Source: Apostichopus japonicus
Lineage: Eukaryota > Echinodermata > Holothuroidea > Aspidochirotida > Stichopodidae
Direction: 5' to 3'
Assembly: GCF_037975245.1 (NCBI RefSeq)
Contig: NC_092564.1
Coordinates: 6,053,484-6,117,483, forward strand
Length of the DNA: 64,000 bases
Positions 53,483 through 64,000 of the stretch are shown here, in pieces. Under the pieces are notes generated by a model. The model saw nothing but the letters and a program-made list of their open reading frames with translations, was not told the DNA's origin and made no database searches. The stretch's first letter is position 1. Every line of letters begins with the position of its first letter. The position numbers were made by a program, and so were the translations under genes.

Positions 53483-53747
53483 TTTCGAGTTGGTTAGAAT
53501 CATGTTTGATCTCTACAGTAAGGCAAATATGTCACCAAAAACAGAACTAGTATTGTTCGATACAGGTGAATTACGACCTCCCTTATACCGGTTTCAAACC
53601 TCTGGACATATAATCAGCGTCCATAGCCTAGTGGTTAGGGTCTCCGCACATAAAGCGGGAGGCCCGGGTTCGAATCCCGGTGGAGGCTGGAAGTGTTTTC
53701 ACCGTTCTAAATTTTCCAACTCATTACGTTTTCAATTATAAATTACA
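53483..53747 (+). mobile_element. Repeat family B, copy 3, most complete
   Basis: The left part (53483-53610) begins TTTCGAGTTGGTTAGAATC and includes CAAAAACAGAACTAGTA. The tRNA-like module follows at about 53617-53690: GCGTCCATAGCCTAGTGG (acceptor and D arm, A-box), an anticodon-like arm TCCGCACATAAAGCGGG, GGCCCGGGTTCGAATCCCGG (T arm, B-box) and TGGAGGC, which pairs with the first seven bases except for one mismatch. After it come CCAACTCATTACGTTTTCAA and then (TA)n. Confidence 0.8.
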
Positions 53748-53756
53748 CACTATATA

Positions 53757-53822
<66 letters not shown>
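53748..53822. repeat. (TA)n microsatellite with GATATA interruptions
   Basis: It directly follows repeat B copy 3 and contains GATATAGATATAGATATA in the middle. Confidence 0.95.
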
Positions 53823-53825
<3 letters not shown>

Positions 53826-56553
53826 TATATTGATAATTAACAAAGTGCAAAAATGCGTTCTTTTTCCTTCCTTCGCCCACTTTATTCATGTGAGGCCCGT
53901 TACTTATTTCTGAAACGTCATGCGCAGCTTTGCAACACTGCAATTACTATAGAACGACTACCGACAAAATTGAATTCTTTCATCAACCAACGCCAGGCAT
54001 ATGTCAGTCGTTTTCGAACAAAAGTTACAAAATAATTACTTCTTTTGAAAAATTTTTAGACTTATATCTTTTTGCTCTTTGTGAATCTAATAAGATAAAA
54101 AAAAAATGAAAGGAAAAGGACCAAAAAGAAAACTTGATTCCTTGTTTTGAAGATGACTATTTTGGGGCGATTCCCTCCAATGAACAAAGCAACACCGCAA
54201 ATATAAGCAAAATAATAAGAAGCTATAATGCCCGAAACGGTACCGCAAAAGACAAAAGAGTGTGAATATATGCCACCAATGAACAGAAAAGAAATATAAT
54301 TAGTGAGAAATAATTCCGAGAACTATTTCAATGAAAGGTGCAAACGATTACTAACAAAAAAGGTTATATATTCTTTATATCGAGGGCAGTATATAATTAT
54401 GTTCTTTTTAGTTATATGATAATCTTGGTATGGTTGTGTATTTGTACTATTTCGGTGACTTGCAAGAAATCATAACAAAGCTTTTGTAAAGATGTAAAGA
54501 ATACAGAAAAAGAAATGAGGAAGATGAAGAGGAAACCGTGAATTTATATAGCTGTATAGCCTATAGCTATATATAGCTATATATAACTATATGATGCTAT
54601 ATATATAGCTACATATAGCTATACATAGTTATTGGAGTCAATAATGGCAGCATCATAGCTGCACCTAGTCCCAAGTCCGTAACATTTCAGAATTTCATTT
54701 GGCATGCAAGCAGTGACTTGACAAACATCATATATTTCTCTCCTATTAGAAGTAATTTTGCTTTTTACTTTTGGGCTTAAACCATCTGATAATAGGGATA
54801 CACAATTCAGCTCCTAGATGCTATTATTGATACGAAGAAAGGTCGCAATCCGATGAAGAAAAGCTGCAATTTCCAAGTCGCCGAAAGACCATAGAAAACT
54901 CGAGAATTCCCAGAAAACGGTTGCCACATAATTCTATGCGACGAAGGTCACGTAACATTCTGATACTTGCACAGCGAACCCTTCCCCTTCTCCAATTCAA
55001 CAGTTCACTCCGTTGAATTCGTTGTCCCGTTGCCATATTTTTGACCTATAATTAAATGACGCATCATTCATACCGTGATTTACTATGCATCTGATGTCAT
55101 TGATGCTTATTATGAAACAAGAAAGCTTACCAACTATTGTCACATTGCGTAGGGCGCCCACCCCCGTCCCTATACCGCTCCCCACTGCCCGTCCGGATCG
55201 AATGGTTTGTACTTTTAACCTGTCGATAGTTTATATCATTAATTAGTTTTCAGTCATGAAGTGAAGTCGATACACCCCCTTGCCCCCCCCCCCCCACCCG
55301 CCATCTCACATTTTGAAAGTTTAAAAAAAAAAGAAAAAAAAAGAAGCTCAACCAGTGGTTCAGTCGGATTGTGTATTGAAGCCATAAGTACATGTACCTG
55401 ATGTGTAGGGCATAGAGTCTGTCGAACCAGCTCTGGGAGTTCCGCGTCTTCCTCCGCTGAGACACATTCGCAACATAGAAGAGAAGAATAACTAGTGTTG
55501 ATTATATCAGCATGCAAACGTGTCAAAAGGTTTGCTTACACAACAAAGGTTCGTACAAAGAGAGTTTGGAAAATCTGTACCGACATCTGTTGTTCTGTAA
55601 CTGTCGGTATTGAAAAAAAAAGTACAGTAAACTTTTCTTCAAAGACACATTCATCCGTCATTTTTTTTTTAACAAAAATGTTAACGAATCATAACTTTCA
55701 CGGTCCTTTTAATATTATTCTGTTTTTGTGTGTGTGTGCGTGTGTGTGTTTGTGCTTATATCAGCTTCGTTTAACACACTTTGCCAGTGTTTTATATGTC
55801 TGATCGCCAGGACAAAGACGATATACAGCTTCGTAGTTGCGTTAAGGCACATGCACGCTGTGAGATTGTTTCTTACCACGTGAATGTATTCTGTATATTT
55901 ACAGTCCAAAATTTCCTAAAAACAAGAAAAGAGAGAGCAAAAAAAAAAGAGAAGAAGAAGAAGAAATATTCTATGTGATTAAGATTAAAAAGAGAGGAAT
56001 GTTTACTATTCTTCACTTTGTAGAATTTAGCAATGACTTTTGTCACGATCAAAGTCAAGCCTTTATTTCTTTCCTCTTTTTCTTTCCCCTGTCTCGGTGT
56101 CCTTCATAGTTTTTTCTCAAATATTAGAGATATTAATTAGTAATGAGAGTTACCAACGTTCTTCATTTCAAAGCGTGGGCAATCTTTTGTATCCAACTAC
56201 GGGAGCATTAATAGCGTGCACGGCAGATCATTTTTCACAACTTTATCCGTTTTAAAAGTGCGATCACAGAAGCAAAATAGAATGAATATTTAATTGGATC
56301 AGATTATCTAAGTTTTATAACGAAAATTGTGAAAAAAGACCGTCTTTGGTTTTTCATTGTCCAACAAGAAAAATATTAGATGAAAATGTCCGATACGAGG
56401 ATTACATTAAGCCTCTAAGGTTGGTTATTCAACAATAAGGCAGATCGTAGAGAGAGAAAGAGCATGAGAATGAGAGGGAAAATAAATATAACGAATGAAC
56501 GCATGCTCCAAGTAACATACTAGGTGAGAATAGCGTGAAACTCCCACGGTGTA

Positions 56554-56557
<4 letters not shown>

Positions 56558-56618
<61 letters not shown>
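56558..56618. repeat. (AT)n microsatellite
   Basis: About 60 bp of uninterrupted (AT)n. Confidence 0.95.
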
Positions 56619-57977
56619 CAGTCAATATTTCTAAACTCATGCACTCTGCTAGAATGCAATTATTTATGTAACTCAACCACTTTATACTCTAAAAGATATT
56701 AATTATAAAAATAATAAAGTGAAATTATCGTATATTATCTTTTTTTATTGTTTTATAATTAAGTCATTTAACACATTGTTACAGAGCACAGGCGGATAGC
56801 GCACGTTAAGATGATATCATGCTTTTGTCCGATATTCTAATTATCATCATTAAGAAACCGTGAACAATAACAATTAAACATAAAAAAAAAATCTTCTTGG
56901 CAGATGCCGTAGTAGACGATAACATATTTTAATAAGGGAGGAATGTCTGTTTCGACTTATATTGTTTCTCTATGGAATATATTATAGGGGAAATCATTTT
57001 CTCAATTAAACCTGTGAATGTTAACGCAATGCTTAGAACTAAAGTGTAGAATCTTTTGTCGAAAGTTCCTGGTTATATTTTAGTCTATGTTATTCTTTCT
57101 TCTTCAGTCTTCATCTCAGTCTTCTCATTCTCTTTGACGTCTTCTTTTCTTGCCTCATAATAACCCGTCTTCCTCTTAATTTACAAGTGTTCATTTCCTT
57201 TGACCGCTAAGAAGAGCAAACATGTTAAACGTTGTTCATTATTACCCGCACAGATGGGACTTGAATCTAAATGTTGTCTGTCCTATTAAAAACTTTCACG
57301 CCGGTTTGATGCTTTCTATATATTTGATATGCATGGGGATATAAGGAGAAGGGACGATATCTTGAAAAACAGTTTCTCGGGTTTGTGGACAGACTTCTTG
57401 GCTACCCTATTACTGACATCAAATAGACTTTCTTGATAGGATGAAATATTTAAAACTTCCTGTTTCTGAAACTCTAATGGAAATTAAATTTGTTTTGCTA
57501 AAAAGCTTTCTGGCATTGTCGGAAGTTTGAAGCAGGGAAAGGGCGCCATCTCGACAACTGACGGACGGCCATAGGCCATAATCAGCGTCCATTAGACTGG
57601 TGTCTAAAAATTTGCAAAATCGTAGATACGGTTGACTTTTTGACCTATGACACAAGACAGTCCCAAATTAGTAACTCTAATTAGCTTATCAAAAGTTGTA
57701 AAAAGTTTTGTTTCAGTCCGTGGTATTTTGTTTTGAAATGACTAAAGTAACCATGAAGTAAGCTTACTTGAAAAAGTATCCTCATAATGTGAAAATATTT
57801 TGCAGCTAAAAGCACATGAGCATTAAGGTGGTAAAAACAAATGAGTGTTTGTTGTTTAATTAAGTAGTAGTAGTATTAATAACAATAAAAGAACAAGAAC
57901 ACAAAACAATGTAATATAATACAACGGAATTTCAATGCAATTCCATCCCGCATAGTACAATAAGTGCAATCCAGTCA

Positions 57978-58140
57978 TGAATGAAATGCAATGCAATGCA
58001 ATGTAATCCATTGTGAAGAAATGCAATGCAATGTAATCCATTGTGCAGAAATGCAATGCAATGCAATACAATGTAATGTAATCCATTGTGAAGAAATGCA
58101 ATGTAATGTAATCCGTTGTGAAGAAATGCAATGCAATTCA
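57978..58140. repeat. ATGCA-type minisatellite with about 60-bp higher order
   Basis: Units AATGCAATGCAATG and TGTAATCCATTGTGAAGAA alternate about four times. The frames reading Leu/His/Phe across it are artefacts. Confidence 0.85.
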
Positions 58141-58427
58141 GGTATAACTCAATAAGGTGAAAGCCATGTAGAACAATGCGGTGGAATGCAATGCAGTGCG
58201 CAGTAGTACAATAAAACAAGAATCAGTATACGGTATACAATGTAGGGAACGTAAATGTACTGCAATACGCTATAAGACAAAATTGTAACCCGATCTATTA
58301 AACCGCGAAGGGATGCAATGCCGTAATCCACAATTCGATGCAAGTCGGGAAGCACAACACGAGGAGGACACCATAAATGTCACGGTATCCTAGAACACGC
58401 TATGCAAGGCAATATACAACTTAATAG

Positions 58428-58649
58428 GAGTGTTAGCTCAGTGGTTAACGCCGGTACCTTTCAATTATAAGGTCCCGAGTTCGAGTCACTCCAAGATTAA
58501 TGTATGTCGTCCAGTTACAGATTTGTTGACAATTGACAATTCATAATTATGGATGTTAAATATGAATCTAAGAGACTGACTTCGGTCAGCTTGCGGCTTT
58601 CATAAGCCAATGATGGCTTCTTCGCGAGTTCCTGCTTGCAGGAGGATCT
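58428..58649 (+). mobile_element. tRNA-derived SINE, family A, copy 3
   Basis: It starts GAGTGTTAGCTCAGTGGTTA, has the B-box GAGTTCGAGTC, and ends CCTGCTTGCAGGAGGATCT with an ATACATATATACATAC tail. It is the most complete plus-strand copy. Confidence 0.88.
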
Positions 58650-59248
58650 GAAATACATATATACATACAATATTCACAGCCAGATATATAGTTTAAATTT
58701 GTGTTATGAACTGGATTTGTTGTCACATTTGTGGCAATCCATGCTTTTGGATTAAAGTCTTAAATATTAACCAAGTTGTCAAAACATCAGCACTTTAGAA
58801 ATTTTGAGAATGTAAATTAAGCTACGTATAAAGCAAACGAAAGACATAATATGTAATCTAACGATTTAATTGAATACATGTTCTTGACATCACGATACAT
58901 GTATGTACCAAAACATCACAATTGTTTCACCCGAAAAGTTCTATCACCTTCCAAAAACCGACTGGGTCCGGCTACGCCTCTGGGCTAACATTTAATTATT
59001 CATCATCTTGCAACAAGGTCAATTTGTTCGATGAAAGAAGCATTTTCTCTAGAGTACCGTACGTCACAAAGTCACGAGTAATCTACATATCGAGAATGTT
59101 ACATGGCGACACCTATCATATAATGACATCAAAGGAAACCTCTGGACCGTAATAGGCGAAGAAGATCACGCGGCGAGGAAAAAGTTTGGGTAGTTTAACC
59201 TTATAGTACATCCAGTATACGTCACCGAAACCTAGATATGATAAATAA

Positions 59249-59251
59249 ATA

Positions 59252-59324
<73 letters not shown>

Positions 59325-59387
59325 CATATATATATCTATATATCTATAGATATATATATCTATAGATATATATACATATACATATAA
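59249..59387. repeat. Compound (TA)n microsatellite
   Basis: (TA)n blocks with ATATCTATAGATATA palindromic interruptions. Confidence 0.95.
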
Positions 59388-59900
59388 TGGCATACTGAGG
59401 GTCGTCAGTAATAACGTTCCAATTAACTCTACTATATCCACTTAAGAGTTCGTGTGAAATTGTTGGGTTAACTGCACTTTGTAGTCTTTTACGACACGGA
59501 TCCGTAGCCCATACTACAGGTTTAATTAAAGCTAGGATAGCTGGCTCCATTAACATGCATGAGCGGTTTAACTATATTTCCACATTACAAGAACTAAAGG
59601 GTGAAGACTAAGGTTATTGTCATGATAATCAAGTCAAAAACTATACTATGGCATTTGTTAGTAACTAATATGTAGCGATGAAAATAGTTCAAAGCAATTT
59701 TTTTTACGTTTCCCAGACTGTCTGAAAAACAGCAATTTTTTTCTTCTAAAGATAAGTAGAAAAGATGATATTTAAAATGATACAGATATGAAACATAGTA
59801 AAACGGGGAGGTAAAATGTATGACATGTATGAAACGCATAAAAAGGAGCAAAACGGGTGCTAAGTTAATCCTTGATTTTTGTTTGGTCTCTGTGTAGATT

Positions 59901-59962
59901 TTAAATGATATGAGTTGAAATGATATGAGTTAAATGATATGAGTTAAATGATATGAGTTGAA
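59901..59962. repeat. About 15-bp tandem repeat
   Basis: ATGATATGAGTTAA or a near match occurs four times in a row. Confidence 0.9.
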
Positions 59963-60710
59963 AACCATTAAATATGCATTAAAACCAAAAATATATATTT
60001 GTTAGAAATGAGATCGAAGCAGTCAATTTTGGGGGTGAGGTTGGTGGGGGGGGGGGTGAGGTTACATTATGTTTAAGATAAAATGATTAAACTATGTGTT
60101 GAATATTCCATTTCTTGTTTCATTTATTTTTGAGTGAGGTATGGGATGGGAGCAGGCCTATGCATGGGAGTAGACATGTAAACATAATTTACATGTTCTT
60201 TCCCCTATTTCGCCACGCATAGAAGACTTCTATACGGGAGCACTCCACTAGACTCCTTACAGCCGCTTTCGAACAACTTCCTACACACCGTTGAAGTTTA
60301 TAGTAACTCCTGAAGTGTCGTGATTTGAAATTTCGATACATAACTTTCAAGGACTTATTCGGTTTTAAACGCTTGGTCAAAATGGTTGTGCAAAACTTAA
60401 ATACGAAAGCACGTTGACATGCGACACACAAAACAAACACAAAATCAAAGTAACTGAACCTTTCCGATTCCAGTAAGGTACAAAGACACGTGGTACCGTA
60501 ACCATCCTCTTTAACTCTGAGGAGAACATTATTATAATTATTTTATTTATCTTTTCGAGATAATTCGTTCTCTTTTCTTAGCAAATGAGCAATTGGGGTG
60601 GGTGTACTGCGAGATCTTGAAATAGAATTTATCTTGATGTTGGACATTCCGGTGATGTGATTTTGCATTTGGTAGCTACTTTCGAGTCACTTAAGTTATA
60701 GCCAAAGCTG

Positions 60711-60848
60711 AACCAAACAGGTGTGTAAAATGCGCGCATCAAAATACGTTACTTATCGTATGAAGTTATCAAATGGGTGAACCGAACAGTTGTGTAAAAT
60801 GCGCGAGTCAAGATATGTTACTTATCGTAGGAAGTTATCAATTGGGTT
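60711..60848. repeat. 69-bp tandem duplication
   Basis: Two adjacent 69-bp units, starting AACCAAACAG and AACCGAACAG, share TGTGTAAAATGCGCG and GTTACTTATCGTA and differ at about eight positions. Confidence 0.85.
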
Positions 60849-62591
60849 ACTCATTAAAGTTTAGTGTAATTGAATGTCAAGCGAAAATTTGCAAAATCCT
60901 CTATTTTTTATATTTTTTATTTCTACATAACTTAAAACCGTGGTTGAAAATTACCATGACAACAGAGCGGTTAATATATGACTATTATTTCGGGTTGTAA
61001 CGGGTTGCCTATCTTTGCTCGCATGCATACATGCTGAAACTCTCGCACTCAACCCCGGATCACCTTTAGTTTAACTTTCATCGGATGATCAGGGAAATAT
61101 TTAACATGTGTGCCTTTGATCGAACCAGTATGTTGATTTTATCCCAACAAGAATTCAAGTTCGTGTGTTGACTTTGTTCAAGTTTTGTCTATTCATTCCT
61201 AGTTTGTGTAGTAAGTTTATCAGTAGTTTAAAGCGACACACTGTGTGAACCAACAGAGGTGTATATATGACGAGTGAGAAATGTACTTGAAATATTTTTT
61301 TGATCAACATTTTCTGCCTATTTTCAAGTCATGTCGAAATTTGTGGTAAATTATTCATATTTATAGAATCAAGTTTATGAATCGACTCTGCCTAGCTAAA
61401 TATGAGGAAAGCGCCAACATTTTCGCTGATCCGAAGAAGACCAATTTCCCTTATAATATATATAACGGGAGACCATTTAGAGCTTTAACATGAAAACTTA
61501 AACATTTCTCCGAAGGTCAAGTTTGGACGTTTTGTAGCATTTGAGATAGAATGAGGTCGTAGATAGTCACATAAATCGGTTATAATGGACTCTTAAATCT
61601 GTCAAGTACAAAAATTCACATTTTGTGATTAAAACGCTAACAATCTGCATCCAACATGCAGACACTGCAGGACTATGTTATTTCTTTATAGCCAGTTGCG
61701 CGAATTTTCGATAAACATTTGAATACAACGGCATATAGGAAAAGCTACAAGGAAACATTTCATTGCATGCATGGATATTCATAATGGTTAAAGGCATTTT
61801 ATACTCTCCTCAAAGACAAAAGAAAGAAAAATATAGGACAGAAAAAAAAGGAACGCTAGAATTTCTGTCAGTTTTCAAAAGTTTCAAAAGGTCATGACTG
61901 GTCAGGTCAAAAGGTCAGCTTTCAAAAGGTTAAAAAAGAATGTCTGGATGTTCCTATCCAAAGTTATTACTCCGACATAACATGAGGAGCCTAATAATGA
62001 GATAACTGTCTTAGTTACAAAACACTACGCTGACTGTAATCCCCGAAAAAAGGGTAAGAAGAGAGAATTTCCCCCCGTCAAATTTGACCATAGTTCACTA
62101 GAATTGTTTCCTTCTATGGATGTGGGCATATCAGAGATTAACTCTATATGCTTTTAATATACAGACAAGTTTTGTCAATTTATAAGCAGTATTTCACATT
62201 CCTGTTTGATTTCTTTATATAGTTGTTATTTCTAATAAGCTCCTTTAATTAAAATCTTGTAAAGAAATAGAGAGCTATTATAATACGGATAAGAACTGAA
62301 GAAGTATAGATAAGGATATCTGCGGGACAAATCAATTAGAAATAACAATAGCAACGGATGACTAAACGATATTTGAGGGAATTGACAGACATCTACAAAC
62401 CCGTCTAATAATGACCGTTATCTCAAGAAACACACGTACTGTAAATGGTACGATAATGTAAACATTGTATAGTTGTATTTGGGTGTTGTAACCGGTGCAA
62501 AGGTAACACGATACCATTGCATGCGCCATAAGGTATTCATTTTTCTTTATTGAGCGTATATACATAAGGTATATTGCATTCCATAGAAGTG

Positions 62592-62618
62592 ATATATATA
62601 TATATATATATATATATT
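62592..62618. repeat. (AT)n microsatellite
   Basis: Short uninterrupted (AT)n. Confidence 0.95.
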
Positions 62619-63887
62619 GGGGGTAAAGAAAAGGGGAGAAAGGACCAGTGTATATAGTTACGTGCGTTCATTGTGGAGATAACTTGAACAATTGTTATGG
62701 TGTTACACGAGGGCTTCAGGCCTGCAAGTAAACATTATAATGGGGAATATCACCTGAGGGCAACAGTAATAAGGGTTACAGGTGGCTGTAAGTAGAGTAA
62801 AAAAAAGACCAGTTATGCGTACAAATTTGGTTATATATCTGTTTTCTAGATATGGTAGGTGTACTGTCTTTGACAGACCTTTCCCATGGGAGAGTAGTGG
62901 GGGGTGGGAGTGGGATGAGGGTGGGGGTGGGAGCGGGATGGTGATGGGAGGGGTATGATAGGGTAGTAGAAGATGACAATATGTTTGAACGGAAAATACA
63001 AAAGAGAAAAGAAAGAGAAGATTCAAATGTTGAAAAAGTCTTGTTATAGCTTTCAAAACACAACGCAACAGCAACAGGATTTAGAGATGTATGCTATACT
63101 TTGCAGGGCAGAGCTTTTATCAATATTGTTCAAGTAATTTCAATAATTACGATGACAAGTGCTGGGATATGGCTACACAGGAGCCAGCGTGCATCTGTAA
63201 ACCTAACTTTAGTTGTGCTATTGGGGCTGCAATCAAGGGGAGTTCCGCGGTGGGTATTTTGTTGTCCTTTTATTGCTACATTTATGAGTTTAAAATAATA
63301 ATCAGTACATCATTTTCTGCACACATTCACTTCTCTGCTTGGCATACAAATGTTACTGGCACCTGCTTGCATATTTTGTTAGAGTCGCACCCCCCCCCAA
63401 CGCACACCACTCCCACCCCTACCAACACTTGCCGTTGTAAAGTAAAGCCGAAAGATGAAGAAGAAGCTTGGTTTCAATGGATAAATGTGTTTTTTATTCC
63501 TTGCTTATTCTTTCCTTCCTTCCTTCCTTCCTTCCTTGCTTCTTATCTTTCCATTCCGGTTTGGGTGGCCTAGTAGGCCCTTGGTATTCAAAGTGTGGGT
63601 CGCCATCCTCTTTATAATTGCCAAGATATATTTGCCAATAAAAGAAAATAAGTTATAAAGGAAAGTCTTGATATTTCCGGAAAAGAAGTGTTGGAGAATC
63701 TTGAACTTTAAACTGCTTTTCAGTTTGCAACTATATAAACACTTAATCATATCGCAATATTCCAAGAGGAAGCCTGGCCTCTCGACCCCTTGCATAGGTC
63801 ATTACATCGACCTGCCCCTGACCAAGGTGAAACATGAGATCACCAAGTCAAAACAGGTTGATTACTAAACCATCTCTGCCATTCAAT

Positions 63888-64000
63888 CTAGACCTGGGGT
63901 GGGCCTGTGGGCCACATGCGGCCCGCCAGTGATTTTTTTGCGGCCCGTGAGATGTCTCAAGAAAAAGAAAAAAAAATCATCTATTTTACATTATCACAAA
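63888..64000 (+). mobile_element. hAT-like repeat cut by the right edge
   Basis: ACCTGGGGTGGGCCTGTGGG, then CCACATGCGGCCCGCCAGTG and TTTTTTTGCGGCCCGTGAG, resemble the widespread hAT-derived repeats that begin CAGGGGTGGGC and contain GCGGCCC. This match is from memory. The other end is outside the window. Confidence 0.45.

Larger units (their letters stand above)
48227..64000. other. Gene-poor stretch with microsatellites and repeats
   Basis: No convincing coding exon was found on either strand. It probably holds the 5' intron and promoter of the RING/B-box gene. Listed separately are SINE A copy 3, repeat B copy 3, (TA)n tracts, minisatellites and a terminal hAT-like repeat. A purine-rich block lies at 53200-53470 and C/G runs at about 48810-48819, 52050-52070, 55284-55295 and 60044-60056. 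A weak exon-like segment at 55391-55459 is discussed as a finding. Confidence 0.55.

Noticed and set aside
53617-53690. Functional tRNA gene
   Set aside because: It folds fairly well, but it lies inside a dispersed repeat with other copies at 45478 and 45745, so it is treated as repeat-derived.
57978-58140. CRISPR-like array
   Set aside because: Spacers are not unique and the setting is a eukaryotic genome; this is a minisatellite.
63091-63573. 160-residue frame near the right edge
   Set aside because: Contains a CTTC simple repeat and C-rich tract, with no domain or splice support.

Overview
This is a eukaryotic window with no bacterial-style operons. It is AT-rich and intron-rich, and full of (TA)n microsatellites, runs of 9-14 C or G, tRNA-derived SINEs, CR1/L2-type LINE copies and terminal-inverted-repeat elements. 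The repeat style, together with a TBC1D5 orthologue and a RING/B-box gene of the expanded invertebrate type, suggests a marine invertebrate deuterostome. An echinoderm such as a sea cucumber is my best guess; this is inference and cannot be proved from the sequence alone.

Region 1 to about 20.5 kb, minus strand: the 5' half of a TBC1D5-like Rab GTPase-activating protein. Six coding exons could be joined in frame from the ATG at 20509 down to 7605, and the rest of the gene lies past the left edge. Its 7.6 kb intron 2 (11116-18714) holds two other things. One is an apparently intronless gene of unknown function on the same strand (12794-13642, 282 aa). The other is a 5'-truncated CR1/L2 LINE in the opposite orientation (about 16216-17883), whose catalytic YADD box has been tandemly duplicated. 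Intron 3 carries a roughly 0.7 kb polypurine/polypyrimidine minisatellite that ends next to a splice acceptor.

Region 20.5-27.3 kb: no coding gene recognised; polypurine tract, C/G runs and one tRNA-derived SINE.

Region 27.3-42.6 kb, plus strand: a 14-exon gene for a 650-residue type I membrane protein. It has a signal peptide, two tandem copies of an ectodomain module that I match from memory to the invertebrate 'LolA-like' family, a third smaller module, a Ser/Gly linker, one transmembrane helix and a 13-residue tail. All exon junctions keep frame with GT-AG sites. An extra exon at 35814-35948, with its own stop and AATAAA, could give a truncated soluble isoform. Its introns contain a 1.3 kb hAT-like element with perfect 8-bp target duplications and a 290 bp foldback element.

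Region 42.6-48.2 kb: a second foldback element, a second SINE, a cluster of repeats with a tRNA-like module tied to (TA)n tracts, then a minus-strand RING/B-box (TRIM-like) gene with a single coding exon and a good splice acceptor in its 5' UTR.

Region 48.2-64 kb: no convincing gene. It holds microsatellites, minisatellites, a third copy of each SINE-like family and, at the right edge, the start of a hAT-like repeat.

The genes do not form an obvious pathway. The best candidates for something undescribed are the two-domain membrane protein with its possible alternative end, the nested intronless gene, the foldback family with apparent 7-bp target duplications, and the repeat with its tRNA-like module away from the 5' end.
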